Below are positions 22,433-33,700 of a stretch of 64,000 bases of DNA, piece by piece; within the stretch, counting starts at the first letter, position 1, and every line of letters begins with the position of its first letter. Source of the DNA: Ditylenchus dipsaci (lineage: Eukaryota > Nematoda > Chromadorea > Rhabditida > Anguinidae). The notes under the pieces were generated by a model. That model did not search any database. It was not told where the DNA came from and saw only the letters and a program-made list of their open reading frames with translations. Location: positions 124,001 to 188,000 of the forward strand of contig SADC01000146.1 of assembly GCA_004194705.1 (NCBI GenBank), in the 5' to 3' direction. Made by a program: the position numbers and the translations under genes.

Positions 22433-23693
22433 TTATTTCAACAAATCCTCATCATCTTCAAAAGTAATCTCCATATCGAATAAAACATTTCTCACGAACG
22501 AACACTCAATAATTTCTTCTACCTCCAAAAAGATGCTTCTGAGTATTCCTGTATTTTGCCCACCAGTGAGAAAAGCTTTGCAAACACGACCCTTGATGTA
22601 GTATCAGGCAGTACAGCAGATATTTTGTTAGGCCCATCACCTGTTAAAAGCTTTCGAACGTGGTTCCCTTGAAAATTAAAAGTTTATGAAAATGAATTGA
22701 AAAAAGCTCACCTGTAAAAGTCTGATAAAAGGCTTGTTTATCCGCTCCAAGAGATGCAAAAAAAACCACTTATCTTTTACTTGTTTTGCGGACATATTCA
22801 GTTCCATCGAAAAATTTAGCATAAGTTGCCGGACTTGATGGCTCGGTGCGAATACGTCCATTCCGAGCTGCAATAACAGCACATAGATATACAAGATGTG
22901 TTCCATACTAATAAGTAAGTAATAAAACCTTGATTAGCTCTGCCTTCATTGAACACTAGGTTGTCGAGTACTCGAAATTTTCGAGTACTCGACTCGAAAT
23001 CTTATCAATACTCGAAATTTTCGAGTATTCGACTCGACTCGATATTCGAAACTCGAAATTTTCGAGTACTCGACTCGACTCGATACTCGAAACTCGAAAA
23101 ATTTCGAATAATACTCGAAATTACTTGATTTCGAGTACTCGACTCGACAACCCTATTGAACACCTTTGCCTCCAGCTCAGAGACCCAGCACAAAAATGAA
23201 AATCTTCTAACGAAGTCATCTGTTTTCTGGACTAGCATGTTTCAGAGGAGAGTTGATGCCCAGCCTGATTCGGACTCGGTTCATAACTTCTTGAAATTTT
23301 TTTGCTTATCTCAAAACATTTATAAGCATAAAATATTGAAATAAATGTAAAGGACAAACTTTCACCTGAAGATTTTTGCATAAATTTTTTGATTAGAGGC
23401 TTTTCTGCACTTGTTGGTTGCTTCTTGCCTAAACAAAGATTAATGAAGGGTACGAATTGGTATATCTGAGAATCCCATACAAGGAGTCCTATGCATTTTT
23501 CCATGCAAAATACGAATGAAGCTAAAACCTTACCAAGTCGTATTTTCCCTGCTGCTTTTGCCCTTTCTGCTGCAGCTGCTGCTATCTGATTCTTTGCTTG
23601 TTGCTTGGACCATCATTTGTTGATTGCAGATTGACGCTTCTCCGAAAGATCTTGCTTCTTCTGCTTAGAGCATTGTTTTTGAGTTGACACCAT
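22433..23693 (-). pseudogene. Decayed five-exon gene of unknown family
   Basis: Exons: 23693-23534 (MVSTQKQCSKQKKQDLSEKR, Lys/Gln/Ala-rich, coiled-coil-like), 23428-23366 (KKQPTSAEKPLIKKFM), 23289-23164, 22867-22712 (LGMDVFAPSHQVRQLML) and 22667-22433 (NHVRKLLTGDGPNKISAVLP, then in a shifted frame GGQNTGILRSIFLEVEEII and an acidic end). Splice sites and phases fit at 23534/23428 and 23366/23289. Breaks: TGA at 23613-23615, a frameshift in exon 3 and one in exon 5. A hAT-like MITE sits at the exon 3 donor. I do not recognise the family; the basic N-terminus and acidic C-terminus suggest a nuclear protein, which is inference. Confidence 0.55.
22957..23155. mobile_element. hAT-like MITE with TCGAGTACTCGA words, 199 bp
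   Basis: Exact 8-bp target duplication TTGAACAC (22949-22956, 23156-23163). Ends TAGGTTGTCGAG and inverse of TAGGGTTGTCGAG. The interior is almost entirely GAGTACTCGA-type palindromes. The duplicated target contains the GT of the splice donor of exon 3 of the surrounding decayed gene. Confidence 0.88.
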
Positions 23694-23989
23694 TCTCAGA
23701 CTAAAAATGACGAAAATTTTAATTTTGTATGAGAACAGCGAGGTTTGTATTTCTGATGATGAGTTATACGCCAATCAAAAGCTGAGATTCTCCTCTTTCA
23801 GAAAATACAGACCAAATTTTTAAAATACAGAATTCAGAAAACTAGAAGCCATTTCAAGTTGAGAAACTGTCTTTCTTAGTCAAAAAGGATTTGTTTTGAA
23901 TTCCCGGTTTTTATGATTAAAAGTTCCTAATGAACAGTAAACTGACTTTTGAAACACCGTGAAGCGGCAAATAAAAATCTGAAGTTCAG

Positions 23990-24664
23990 ATAGGGTCCAA
24001 ATGAAGTTCAGGGCAGGTTGCAAATAAGCGAATAAGGGAGGTTCGGAAGAGGTTGAAATGAAAATGAGGGGAGGACGAGAGGAGGTTCAAAGGAAGTTGA
24101 AAAGAAAGTCAATTTTTTTTCGCTTTTCTAGAGTCACATTTTGAAGTTCATTTAAAGTTCAAAAAGTTCACCGAAGGCTCAAAGTAATCTTGTATAGTGA
24201 AGTCTCTATGTTCAGTTGAAGTTGAACTGAACCTACCGCCAACTTTTTTTCAATCTGCCATGAAGTTCATTTGAACCTCAAGATTACCTTTTAAAACACG
24301 TTTCAACCTTTTAAATATGAAGTTCGAACAAGGACCAAATGAAGTTCATTAAAGACTCAAAGTAATCTTGTATAGCGAAGTCTCTATGTTCAGTCGAAGC
24401 TGAGCTCAACCTACGACCAACCTTTTTTCAACCTACCCTAAAGTTCATTTCAACCTCCTCTCCACCTTTTTAAAACCATTTGAACCTTTTCCTTGGAAGT
24501 TCAAACGAGGGTAAAATGAAGTTCAAATGAAGTCTAAATGAGCTTCACGACATCTTCATTTCATGTTCTGATGAACTTGCATGTCATCTTTGCTGAACCA
24601 CTATACTCCCTATACAAGATTACTTTGAGCCTGCCATGAACTTCACGTTTTTTAGCCGTGTACC
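23990..24664. repeat. GAAGTTCA-rich MITE
   Basis: Dozens of GAAGTTCA/TGAACTTC words. The right end ACGTTTTTTAGCCGTGTA is the inverse of the left end of the element at 4753. Internal direct duplication: GTAATCTTGTATAGTGAAGT (24185) recurs near 24362. Confidence 0.65.
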
Positions 24665-24817
24665 GTCCATACACTGTGGCTTTCAACCTGTCATTGTGAT
24701 TATAGATAAGATACGGCTAATTAAGCACTGACTGGGTTCAACTTTTACCTCTTAACCTTTGCACTACAAAAATTAAATTGGAAAAAATCTGTCTTCAAAA
24801 CTAATTATGATTATTAA

Positions 24818-24976
24818 GAAGCTGTGGAACAACCTTGGGTCCCTTACTCCCCTAAGCCAAGCACCGATTTGACGTTTGATGTGCTTCTTGATATACTCCA
24901 GTTTCTGAGCTACGGGAGTGCAAGAAAATACTGCTTGTTTCCAAGCTTTTATCACGCACAGGCTTGCGAAGAATGA
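24818..24976 (+). pseudogene. F-box-like open segment upstream of the 25-kb gene
   Basis: Encodes YSPKPSTDLTFDVLLDILQF LSYGSARKYC and ends at TGA. The spacing of L, ILxFL and a following basic/aromatic helix resembles an F-box. It lies 300 bp upstream of the exons at 25274 on the same strand, but frames and splice sites do not join cleanly, so whether it is the same gene is open. Confidence 0.4.
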
Positions 24977-25273
24977 GAGAACACCAAATTAGATTTCTGG
25001 TGAGTTGCGTGTCTTACCAATGTGGTTTTTATAGCGTAATAGTTAGAGTTAGAAAACACCATCAATCTCCTAAATTTAAAGACAAAATTTTTTGAAAAAA
25101 AAAACGAAACGTTTCTTTTATCGTGTTGACTAGAAAAAAGTATCCGATCAGGTATCTGAAGTTATGAATAATCATTTTGATTGCAAACATCTAATTTTTT
25201 TTAAACTTCTTTATGATTTTTAGAAAGTGTATGGTTAAAATGTCATTTGGTTACTGAGCTTCATTTGTTTTAG

Positions 25274-25811
25274 AATGCTGAAGTGTATATGCGGTGCATC
25301 TATGCACCGGAAGACTTGGAGAAGGTTGTGGCCACTGGCAAGGTTGTTCATTTTTCTTCGCTTTCACATAATTTATCTTAACCTTCAGGCTGTTGTCATT
25401 CTCAAAGTCATTCGTTCATCTAAATCAAAGCTGAATGATAAATGTGTGAAGGCTTATTTGATCGCCATGGAACAGCTTAATATGCGTCGCGAGATGGCTG
25501 CTCAGGCTTTCTCCGCGATTCATTTTGTGATGGGTTAGTTCACAAAGCTGTAAATTTTGCTTCACTTTTAAAAAACATTTTTCAGACTTCTCTACAAGAA
25601 ATAAAAACTACATGGCCTTTCATATCTACTACCAGAAAGAAAAGCTTAGCAGGGTAACCTAATAGGTTTTATCGCATTAGTAGTGAAATCGATGTTTTAG
25701 GTTCTTGTTATCGCCGAAGTGGCTGGCATTTTGACTCCTTATTCATTTGAAGACAGGCTTATGCTGCAGCTAGACAATTTGACCAAGAAGATGTCGCGGA
25801 TAGAAAAGTAG
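25274..25811 (+). CDS. Unknown multi-exon gene, 3' part
   Basis: Four exons in frame: 25274-25342 (NAEVYMRCIYAPEDLEKVVA), 25389-25533 (AVVILKVIRSSKSKLNDK, then YLIAMEQLNMRREMA), 25586-25653 (STRNKNYMAFHIYYQKEKL) and 25701-25811 (VLVIAEVAGILTPYSF, stop TAG). Introns are 46-52 nt with GT..CAG/TAG ends, and an AATAAA follows at 25867. About 130 residues. All joins keep frame without stops, so it may be expressed. The family is not recognised. The last exon is paralogous to 2771-2896. The 5' end is uncertain; an F-box-like segment lies upstream. Confidence 0.6.
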
Positions 25812-25879
25812 ATAGTTGATTAACACAGGACTGTATACTGCATATACTGTACTGTATTTTGATTCAAATAAAGGCTTTC

Positions 25880-26515
25880 TTACCATGTACTTCTGTTGGT
25901 TAGTTCATATTTGGTAAAAAAGACATTTCGCAAAAGTATAATCTGTCAAAAACGAAACTTTACACAACAAACTTGAAATGAACATTGTGAAAAACAAAAT
26001 TCCCCAAAACGACATCTAACAATGAAATTTTATTGAAACAACAAAGAGACAAAGACATATTTGTGACAATTTTTTAATCCAAAACATCTCAAACTATCAC
26101 AACTATCACATTAAATTGCTACCACGCTTTTCATTTACCGTGCTTTTTATTTCAAAAAAGGCTATAAAAAAGGTAAATTTTATATCAGATATTTGTAAAT
26201 ATAATATATCATTATACTAATATCAGTATCAGAATTTGTAAAATGGTGGTGTCGAAATTTGGTATAATTGGAATTCCCGGTTTGGTAAAACAAACGTTTG
26301 GCAAATAAATTTTGGTGGAAATATCACCTAGTTCAAAAATGTTTCCATATTTTCTAGTTTTTTTTCTAAATGTCAAAAAAATGTTTCCCATGTGAGGCAA
26401 AGTTACAGTGCCGACAAAAGAGGTCTTTGTTTCGATACAGTCAACCATTTTAAAAAGAAAAATGTTGGCCTTTAAGAATGAACGAATTGAAACTTAGAAA
26501 AAATTGGGGTCGGCC
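25880..26515. other. No gene seen
   Basis: AT-rich DNA between the gene and the mariner end. No protein-like frame. Confidence 0.4.
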
Positions 26516-26520
26516 TTTTT

Positions 26521-27805
26521 ACAGGGTGCGTAAAAAGTTCTGACAACTTTTTTAAACTCAAAACTTTTATTGTTTGTAACATAACATCAAAAAACAAATA
26601 ACACCGCGAGCAAGAGCGAAGAATTTTGAACAAGATAGCTGCATCACTTTTCAATATAGCCGCCGGTGCGTAGTCGTTTGGCGGTTGGCGTGACAAATGT
26701 CACAAAAACCGCCAAACGTCTTAACAAAACGCCAAACTTTTGAAATTTGAATTTCATTATTGTTTTTTGTGCGGTCGTGTGTTCTTTTACTGTGTGTGTG
26801 TTCTCATAATATTTTCCCCGATATCCCCGATAGATTCTTACAACTTTGTAAGGCTTTTTGTCATTCTTTATTGTTCATCTTGCTTCTTAAGATGGAGGAC
26901 TTCAAGTGGACTAACGCCGACGTGACCGAAAATCTCTTGCATCTCAAAAATAACGAAGCTTAGAAGACTAAGCGCCGTGAACAGCTAAGCATGCCACTTG
27001 CTCTGTAGAGCGAAGCCGGAACCGTTAGGTAACCCACAACTGGCGCAAACGATCTCAGGCACTCTTGAAATTCACTCGCATTTTGACTAGTTAATTTTAT
27101 TGTGAACACGAACGTAGCTTTAAGGTGGCCAAACATGCTATTTTGCAATTCTCTGTGGGCTAATTGGAAGTGGGCTAACGAAAGAAGATGTTGACGACTA
27201 CATTAAGGATCATGCGACCACGCCGAGCGAAAGAGTTTGCCGAGAGAAAGCATTGGGCAGCACCCAACAATTGATTCTGGCCGCCCGTTGTTACAGTCGC
27301 AATTTCATCGTGTTCCAGCCAAATGAAACGATGAGGTTTTTATACTTTTCCGCTGCTTATGAAAATGTAAGCTTTACTTTAGTGTGTTTGATAATTGATC
27401 AACAATTCACCCACAAACATTCACAATATCCGAAATGAGACTTTGAGAAAAAACGAGAGAGCAAAAATAGCAAAAAACACACACGGCCGCACAAAAAACA
27501 ATAATGAAATTCAAATTTCAAAAACTTGGCGTTTTGTTAAGACGTTTGGTGGTTTTTGTGACATTTGTCACGCCAACCGCCAAACGCCCCTATGCCATAG
27601 CCGCCATTTTCTTGGAGACAGGCATTCAATCTTCTTCGCCAATTATCCACCACCGAGGCGAGCACTTCTTCGTCGATCTCTTCCCATGCTCTTTGATCTC
27701 TTCGGCTTGCGATGGATCTTCTCTTTGATACGGCGAATGATCGGAGTAGTCCTTGCACTTCTTGGTATTCCACATGGTATACTGCTTGAATAATAAAAGC
27801 CATTA
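26521..27805 (-). mobile_element. Tc1/mariner element, 3' part, interrupted by a MULE-like insertion
   Basis: One end, ACAGGGTGCGTAAAAAGTTC (26521), has the typical mariner form. The minus-strand transposase tail reads AWEEIDEEVLASVVDNWRRR, then LNACLQENGGY at 27803-27597, and continues after the insertion as IEK and stop TGA (26644-26646). WEEI...L...W..RL.ACL...GGY is the usual C-terminal end of Tc1/mariner transposases. The catalytic core is not recognisable, so the element is 5' truncated. Confidence 0.82.
26665..27596. mobile_element. Mutator-like (MULE) element, 932 bp, inside the mariner gene
   Basis: Exact 9-bp target duplication ATAGCCGCC (26656-26664, 27597-27605). Near-identical terminal inverted repeats of about 125 bp, from TTTGGCGGTTGGCGTGACAA to TTGTTTTTTGTGCGG. 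Long terminal repeats and 9-bp duplication fit Mutator-like elements. Inside, a frame starting MEDFKWTNADVTENLLHLKN (26892) ends quickly, and another piece (LTKEDVDDYIKDHATTPSER) follows near 27180. No DDE or zinc-finger core is seen. Confidence 0.82.
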
Positions 27806-27829
27806 TAATAAATTTCCGGAGGAAGATTC

Positions 27830-28780
27830 AAAAATTATAGTCTATGGGCTTTCATTAAAAGATTCATGTCACCCTAGTGATATTTCCAACCCTTTTAATT
27901 TATGATTTACAAAAATTGGATAGAGTTCACAACAGGGCTCCGAAATGTCCTTTATTTATAGATTTTTCCTTTATGTGAGCCGGAAATCTCTATAATTTTT
28001 GAACTTTTAGTCAAAATCTTTATTTTCGGTACTCAAAACCAAGTAAGCACTTGATTTAATAGCACTTTTTGGCCGAATGTCCTTTTTTATTTTATAAAAT
28101 GTCCTTAATTTGAGTTCGAAGCCCTGAAAGTTTACAAATTTTCAGTTGTTGCGACTTAGTGAAATAAAGCAACACCATTGGAAAATTTTCGAAACTAGTG
28201 CATACACTGGTCATAATCTACTAGAATCACTGGATTGGCTGTGCAATGATGTAGCGTCACGTGTTCTTTTGCCAGAATAAGCTACAATAAAATTTTGAAC
28301 TTTGAAATAACGGGTGTTTTATTTTTCTTTGTTTTCATTTTGACGTCTTAATTCGTGTGTTTACTTAGATTGCATGAAATATTGAATTCCCCTTTGTTTG
28401 TTACTCATACAACTTTTCGGTTTGGTCACCACACAAAAGCATAATTCATGGAACCAAACAGATTCGAAACTTTTAGTACAGGACAAAGCTTGTCGGCGAC
28501 AAGAATAATCTTTTCGGTGACCGAAAAAAATCATACGGCGACAAGACTTTTTTGTACGAACCGAACTTATCTGTTAGAATACTTATTAGAATACTTTTCT
28601 GGTTCAGCCAACCTCAACACTGTATTTACATTAATAAGCCGATATGCTACAGGGTGTTTAAAAATATTTTGTTTGAAATTCAAATTTACTGGTGAAAAGA
28701 AGTAATTTACTGGGTGCGACCAGGTATAGCCTTAGAAAAAATACGGTAGTTACATGTCAGATCAGGCAGGAGTAAGACGC
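27830..28780. other. No gene seen
   Basis: AT-rich. TTTCGGTGACCGAAAA and CGGCGACAAG words near 28490-28550 suggest a short repeat. AAAATACGGTAG at 28738 is a lone MITE end. Confidence 0.35.
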
Positions 28781-28788
28781 AGCAAATC

Positions 28789-29430
28789 ACTTTAGGACAA
28801 ATCAAATTCCGAAAAAATCAGATTACGCAAAACACTTTGCGACAATTCAAATCGTAAAATTAAAATGTAACTTTAAAGGGCCATTGCCACCTGTTATAAA
28901 TTGTCCCCCGCCAATTCAAATTTTTTTGCCTAATCATTGAACTTCTGTACGAATTTTTCAGCTTGGTTTCTAACAAAACAAGGCCTAGAATTTTATTATA
29001 GGTGCAGTATTGTTAAAGACCAAGTTGAAACATTCGTTCGTAAATCCAACGACAAAGAAAAATTTTGAATTGGCGGACAACCGTTGTCGGAGACGGCAAT
29101 GGCCCTTTAAAGGAGCATGCTCACCTGTTTAAATTTGTCCCGCCAATTCAAATTTTTTCTCCGAATCATTGAACTTCTGTAAGGATTTTTCAAAATGGTT
29201 TCTAACAAAAAGGCCTAGAATTCAATTTCAGGCATAGTTTTGTTAGAAACCAAGCTGAAAAATTCGTACAGAAGTTCAATGATTAGGCAAAAAAATTTGA
29301 ATTGGCGGGGGACAATTTATAACAGGTGGCAATGGCCCTTTAAAGTTACATTTTAGTTTTACGATTTGAATTGTCGCAAAGTGTTTTCCGCAATCTGATT
29401 TTGTCGGAATTTGATTTGTACTAAAGTGAT
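28789..29430. mobile_element. Long inverted repeat element, 190-bp arms
   Basis: Left arm 28789-28980 (GCGACAATTCAAATCGTAAA, CTTTAAAGGGCCATTGCCAC, TTGAACTTCTGTACGAATTT) is complementary to 29235-29430. The 255-bp centre holds a second, diverged version of the CTTTAAAGG...GCCAATTCAAATTTTTT module. Confidence 0.75.
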
Positions 29431-29439
29431 TTCAAATAA

Positions 29440-30715
29440 CTCTGTAAAATTCTTTATTAACGGAAATTCACATAATATCACTTGACATATAAAGTAGCAT
29501 GGATTGTTATTTTCCGTCTCTCTCTATCCACAACTGCAAATTTAATAAAATATCCAAAACGAGGTTGCTAAATAAAAATAATAATAAGAAGAGACAATAT
29601 CCAAAGTTAAGATCATTTTTGACTTACTTAAGTAATCTTGGAAAAAAAGATAAAAAAATTGTTCGGCAAGAGTGGTGTATATATGGATGTGTATGATTAT
29701 TTGTTAGCCAATAAAGACTCTAAATAGAGTCCACAAACAAATTAAACAAACAATAAAGAAAGCCAAATGAAAAGGCAAATGAGTAGAGGAATTTTAAAAT
29801 TTTACAAAAAAAATTCTACGCATATATTTGTCTAAAATCAATTTTAAAATAGTAACCAAAGCAAATTTTTAAGGAAAAAGCATGTTAAAATTTTTAAGCG
29901 AAATAGCAAAAGAGGAAACTTGAAAGGTCTTTTATCCCAAAAGTATGTGTAGGGAATGGATTTTTTTTTCGAAAATAACAGAATGTATTTTCAACAAGAT
30001 TAAAATAATCTCAATCAGTGTTTGGTCAAATGATGTATTCTTTTTAGGCATAAATTTCATGATTTTTTGAGCACATTGGTTTTTACAAAATAGACCTACT
30101 TTTTTATTTTTAAATATTTATAATTGAGCCTCGGTTAAATACCATCCCAGTGGACTGACCATCAGTGGTTTTTACCGAGACTTACCCTGGAGGCGGTCCA
30201 GAGGTGCTTTTATATGGTGAGTTGACTGTATACAATCCGATATGAGAACTTTCAGTAAAAGTTGTAAAAAAGTTATTTTTAATTCGGTTTTTATTTAGAA
30301 AGCTATGATTTTTGCGATTTTTATTTTAATCAAAGCTCATAGGCAAAAAATTTTGACAATGTGTTCTACAATTCACACCTTGGGCAATCCTTGGTAAAGC
30401 AGAAAATTGAGGTTTTCTTGTAGATTTTTCTTGCACTATTTACCATCAAAAGTCTAGACAAATTAACATAATTCTAATTTTGGCATAAAATAGTTCAATT
30501 CATTGGACCAAACACTGATGTCAACCCATATATGTTGGACGAGTATCTAGCACTAGCGAAGAGACTTACAAGGATTAATCTTTACAACAAACAAGAGCAC
30601 AAGCTGGTCTGCTTGTTTTTAGAGTAGTAGATGATGTGTGTGTGTGTGATTAACAGCTATTTAGACAAGCAATTTAAGGTTTTTATAAAAAGTTATGTCT
30701 TGACTTGATCAAGTG
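29440..30715. other. dve downstream region, no gene recognised
   Basis: AT-rich. A MITE right end, GAGTTGACTGTA, lies near 30229-30240. A 43-codon plus-strand frame at about 30481-30620 (PYMLDEYLALAKRLTRINLY) looks protein-like but is isolated. Confidence 0.35.
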
Positions 30716-30722
30716 CTCACAG

Positions 30723-30776
30723 TCATCTTGTTGGGTTGTCCCCAATGTTTAGCCTCTTGCATTTGGCCCGACGATT
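30723..30776 (-). CDS. dve: dve last exon: end of homeodomain 2 and stop
   Basis: A 54-nt coding exon, acceptor CAATTTAG, encoding [17 protein letters not shown] then TGA. It completes homeodomain 2, so the protein ends nine residues past KCKR. A possible AATAAA lies near 30286-30295 on the minus strand, implying a 3' UTR of roughly 430 nt (inference). Confidence 0.9.
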   Translation of the reverse strand, partial: NRRAKCKRLNIGDNPTR

Positions 30777-33700
30777 CTAAATTGAAAAATTTGTTAAGAG
30801 AATTTTTTCAAATTTTCATAATATTGGTTAAATATGGAAAGAATCTTGTTTTTTAATTTGCAATTTTTTTAAATTTCAAAAGTCTACCTTGAACCAGATT
30901 TTTACGTTGTGTGTGGAAATGGGTGGATAATTTTGGCGGTACTGGTAGGAGTTGAGAGTTTCAGTGTATGTCTCAATCTGCAACCAGCCTGGATGGGGAT
31001 TATCCTCAAACCACCGCTCCAAAATCGGCAACTCTGACAAGGGATCGAACATAAGGCGAGAGCGAGCTGTGTTGCTGTTGTTGTTGTTATTGCCTTGACC
31101 ATGGCTGGACGACGGTGTGGTTGACTGCTCCATTTTTACTAAAACAAAAATTTTGAAACGAACTTTACCATTTAGCTGATTATGATCTATTTTATGGAAT
31201 TAGAGAAATGCTTCTCGAATTTGAATACCGTATATTCTCTATTAATCTCCCACTCTCTAATAATCCCCCACCCTACGGACCTCATATCTCACCCTAGAGC
31301 AATCATTTCAGAAAACTGTTTTTCGCGTTTTCTTAATTAGCACGAGCTCTCCTGATTCCACTTTTCAGATTTTGGTCGACTGCCCAAAAATCTCAAAATT
31401 GACCTAAAAATTTTTCGATTTTTAGGGGTTGAAAAATAATCCCCGTGGGGATTAATAGAGAATATACGGTATATGTTTCGGGTCTCAGATTTGACTCCGC
31501 CTAGCTGCGTGTGATTTTTTTTATTAGTTTGCCTTCGAAATTTTTTCTCGTTTCATAATCAATAAAATTTCATTTTTTCACCATTTTAAACTGGAAATTT
31601 TCCTTTTTTCGCCAATTTTTTCCAAAAGTTTTTATTTTCGCGTTTTATATGTGCCTTGAAGAACCAAGTTAATTCACTGCTTGAATACCCTTAAAAAGCA
31701 CATCTATAAAAAAATCTGACTGCAAAAAAAATTGCTAAAGCCCGCAAACTGGTACAAAAAGTACAAAATTGACATTCAGGCAGACGAGTTCGATCAGAGA
31801 TCCATAAACAAGATACAGTATAGTGATTGGCACCTTATAGTTTTGAATAATTTTTACCATTGTTATCTCCGTTTTCTCTGTGAGAAGAAGAAGGTGTTTT
31901 CAACATCATGTGGTTGGTTCCAAAAGATCCATTTGAAGAGGACACGGGAGAAGAACAAGCCGCAGCTAGGGCTGCAGCTGCAGCCGCATTGTTAAAACTC
32001 CCACCTCCTGAGGCCAATAAAGCCGAGTTGAATTGGTTGAACATGGCCGAAGGCGACATCAGAGAGGAGAATGTGGCCGCTGCCATAGCTTGAGCTACTT
32101 GTGAATTGGGAGAGGGACAATTGGCTGCTCCTCCCGCAACTGCTGGAGTGGAGTCTGAACGGTTGCTGATAGTTCCGTTCAAGGTCAGGTGTCGGTGGGA
32201 TGAGTTGACATCCAGTAGAAGGTCTGGAGACGAAGTGCCTGATTCCTGCAATTCATTGAATTTATAAGACCAATTTAGGATTTTTCGGGAATTTTACGGA
32301 AAATGTGATTTTTTCGGGATATACTGTGGACCAGCGGAAAAATCAACAAATTTTTGGGGAGTCATAATTATTTTTATCCACTTTTGCGTTTGAATCTCGT
32401 TCGTCAAATAATGGGTCAAACTTTAAAATATCAGAGCGTGGAAATTTACAAAAAAGGACTGTTTTATATAATAAAAAATTTACATTTCTAGAATGCGAAC
32501 CAAAATTTAGAGAACAATCTAGTTTTTCTAATTTCCCACAATTTTTTTGTCAAAGTACCCACTTTAACATCAACATCATTGTCACTAGCACTGTGCACAC
32601 TCACATCATCATTGCCATTGGGGGATTCGGAGCCACCATCAATCCTCTAGATAGCAAACTATACAATAAAAAAATTTGAAACCAAAATTTTGTTACCTCT
32701 CCATCCAAACCGCGTCTGTCCATGCCCTCCTCTTCCTCCTCCATTTGTTGCTGTTGTTGCAGAGGGTTGTAGTCGTTGGAAGATACATTGAACTTGGATC
32801 TAATATCAATGGGCATGTTGGAGATGGGTATGATCGACCCATTTGCTGTTGTGTCACTAGTATTGGATAGGTCAGTGGCGCCGCTGGAGCAAGAAGCATT
32901 TGCTGCATTAGCAGCAGCTGCCACCATGGACATGCCATTGAGCAAGGAGGCGAAGCTGTTGCGGTCTTCTTCGCTGGTAGACTGCAGGTTGCTAGCTGTT
33001 GAACATCCCAAACCTGTCAGTCCCATGGCTGCTACAAAAAAATTGATTAAAAAGGATACATTTATGTCTTGTCAAAATTAATTAGGCCTCAAAGAACTGA
33101 ACTAGGCTGCAGTTTTAAGCCCACGATGGATCTGACCATCCTTCTCAATTTTAGAGTATTTTAATAATTCTGAAATTGATGACTCCATGTCTAGCCTGGA
33201 GTTGAATCAGTGATTTTAACTTTTGAACACTTCCATTTTGTAAACGGATACTGAGTTGCGAACTGTTTCACCTCAGACGCTCACGGCGTTAGAGCGTATG
33301 TCCCCCTCTTTATAACATTTTTTGTTTGAAATCACCCATTGATCCAGTTTTTTTAATCTTTACCCGTTTTATTTTCTTTTTTTTCTAACATAGACGCATT
33401 GTAGACCAGCACACATAAGGACAAAGTTAGGCGTAAAAACCTCTTTCTGGGATTTAAACCGCAGCGAAAATCCCTTCTTTTCGAATGAAAAAATAGATTT
33501 TCACAGAAACAGGGATTTCTCCATACCTTCATTAGGATAGCTCAAATGTGATGCCCTAACTACAAAACGGCTCTTGAAATAAAAAAATTAATACAGGCGC
33601 GAATTCAAAATATTACAAAGGGGCCAAATGCCTACGCAGCTAGCTTACAATTCACAAATTTTCAAATAAAAACGAATAAAAAAAATACCTATAGCAGACA

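Noticed and set aside
30481..30620. Plus-strand frame with PYMLDEYLALAKRLTRINLY as a homeodomain helix
   Set aside because: Superficial similarity only; wrong strand for dve, isolated and short.
31908..32093. Plus-strand Ala-rich frame opposite dve exon 8
   Set aside because: Antisense shadow of the poly-Ala/Ser coding exon.
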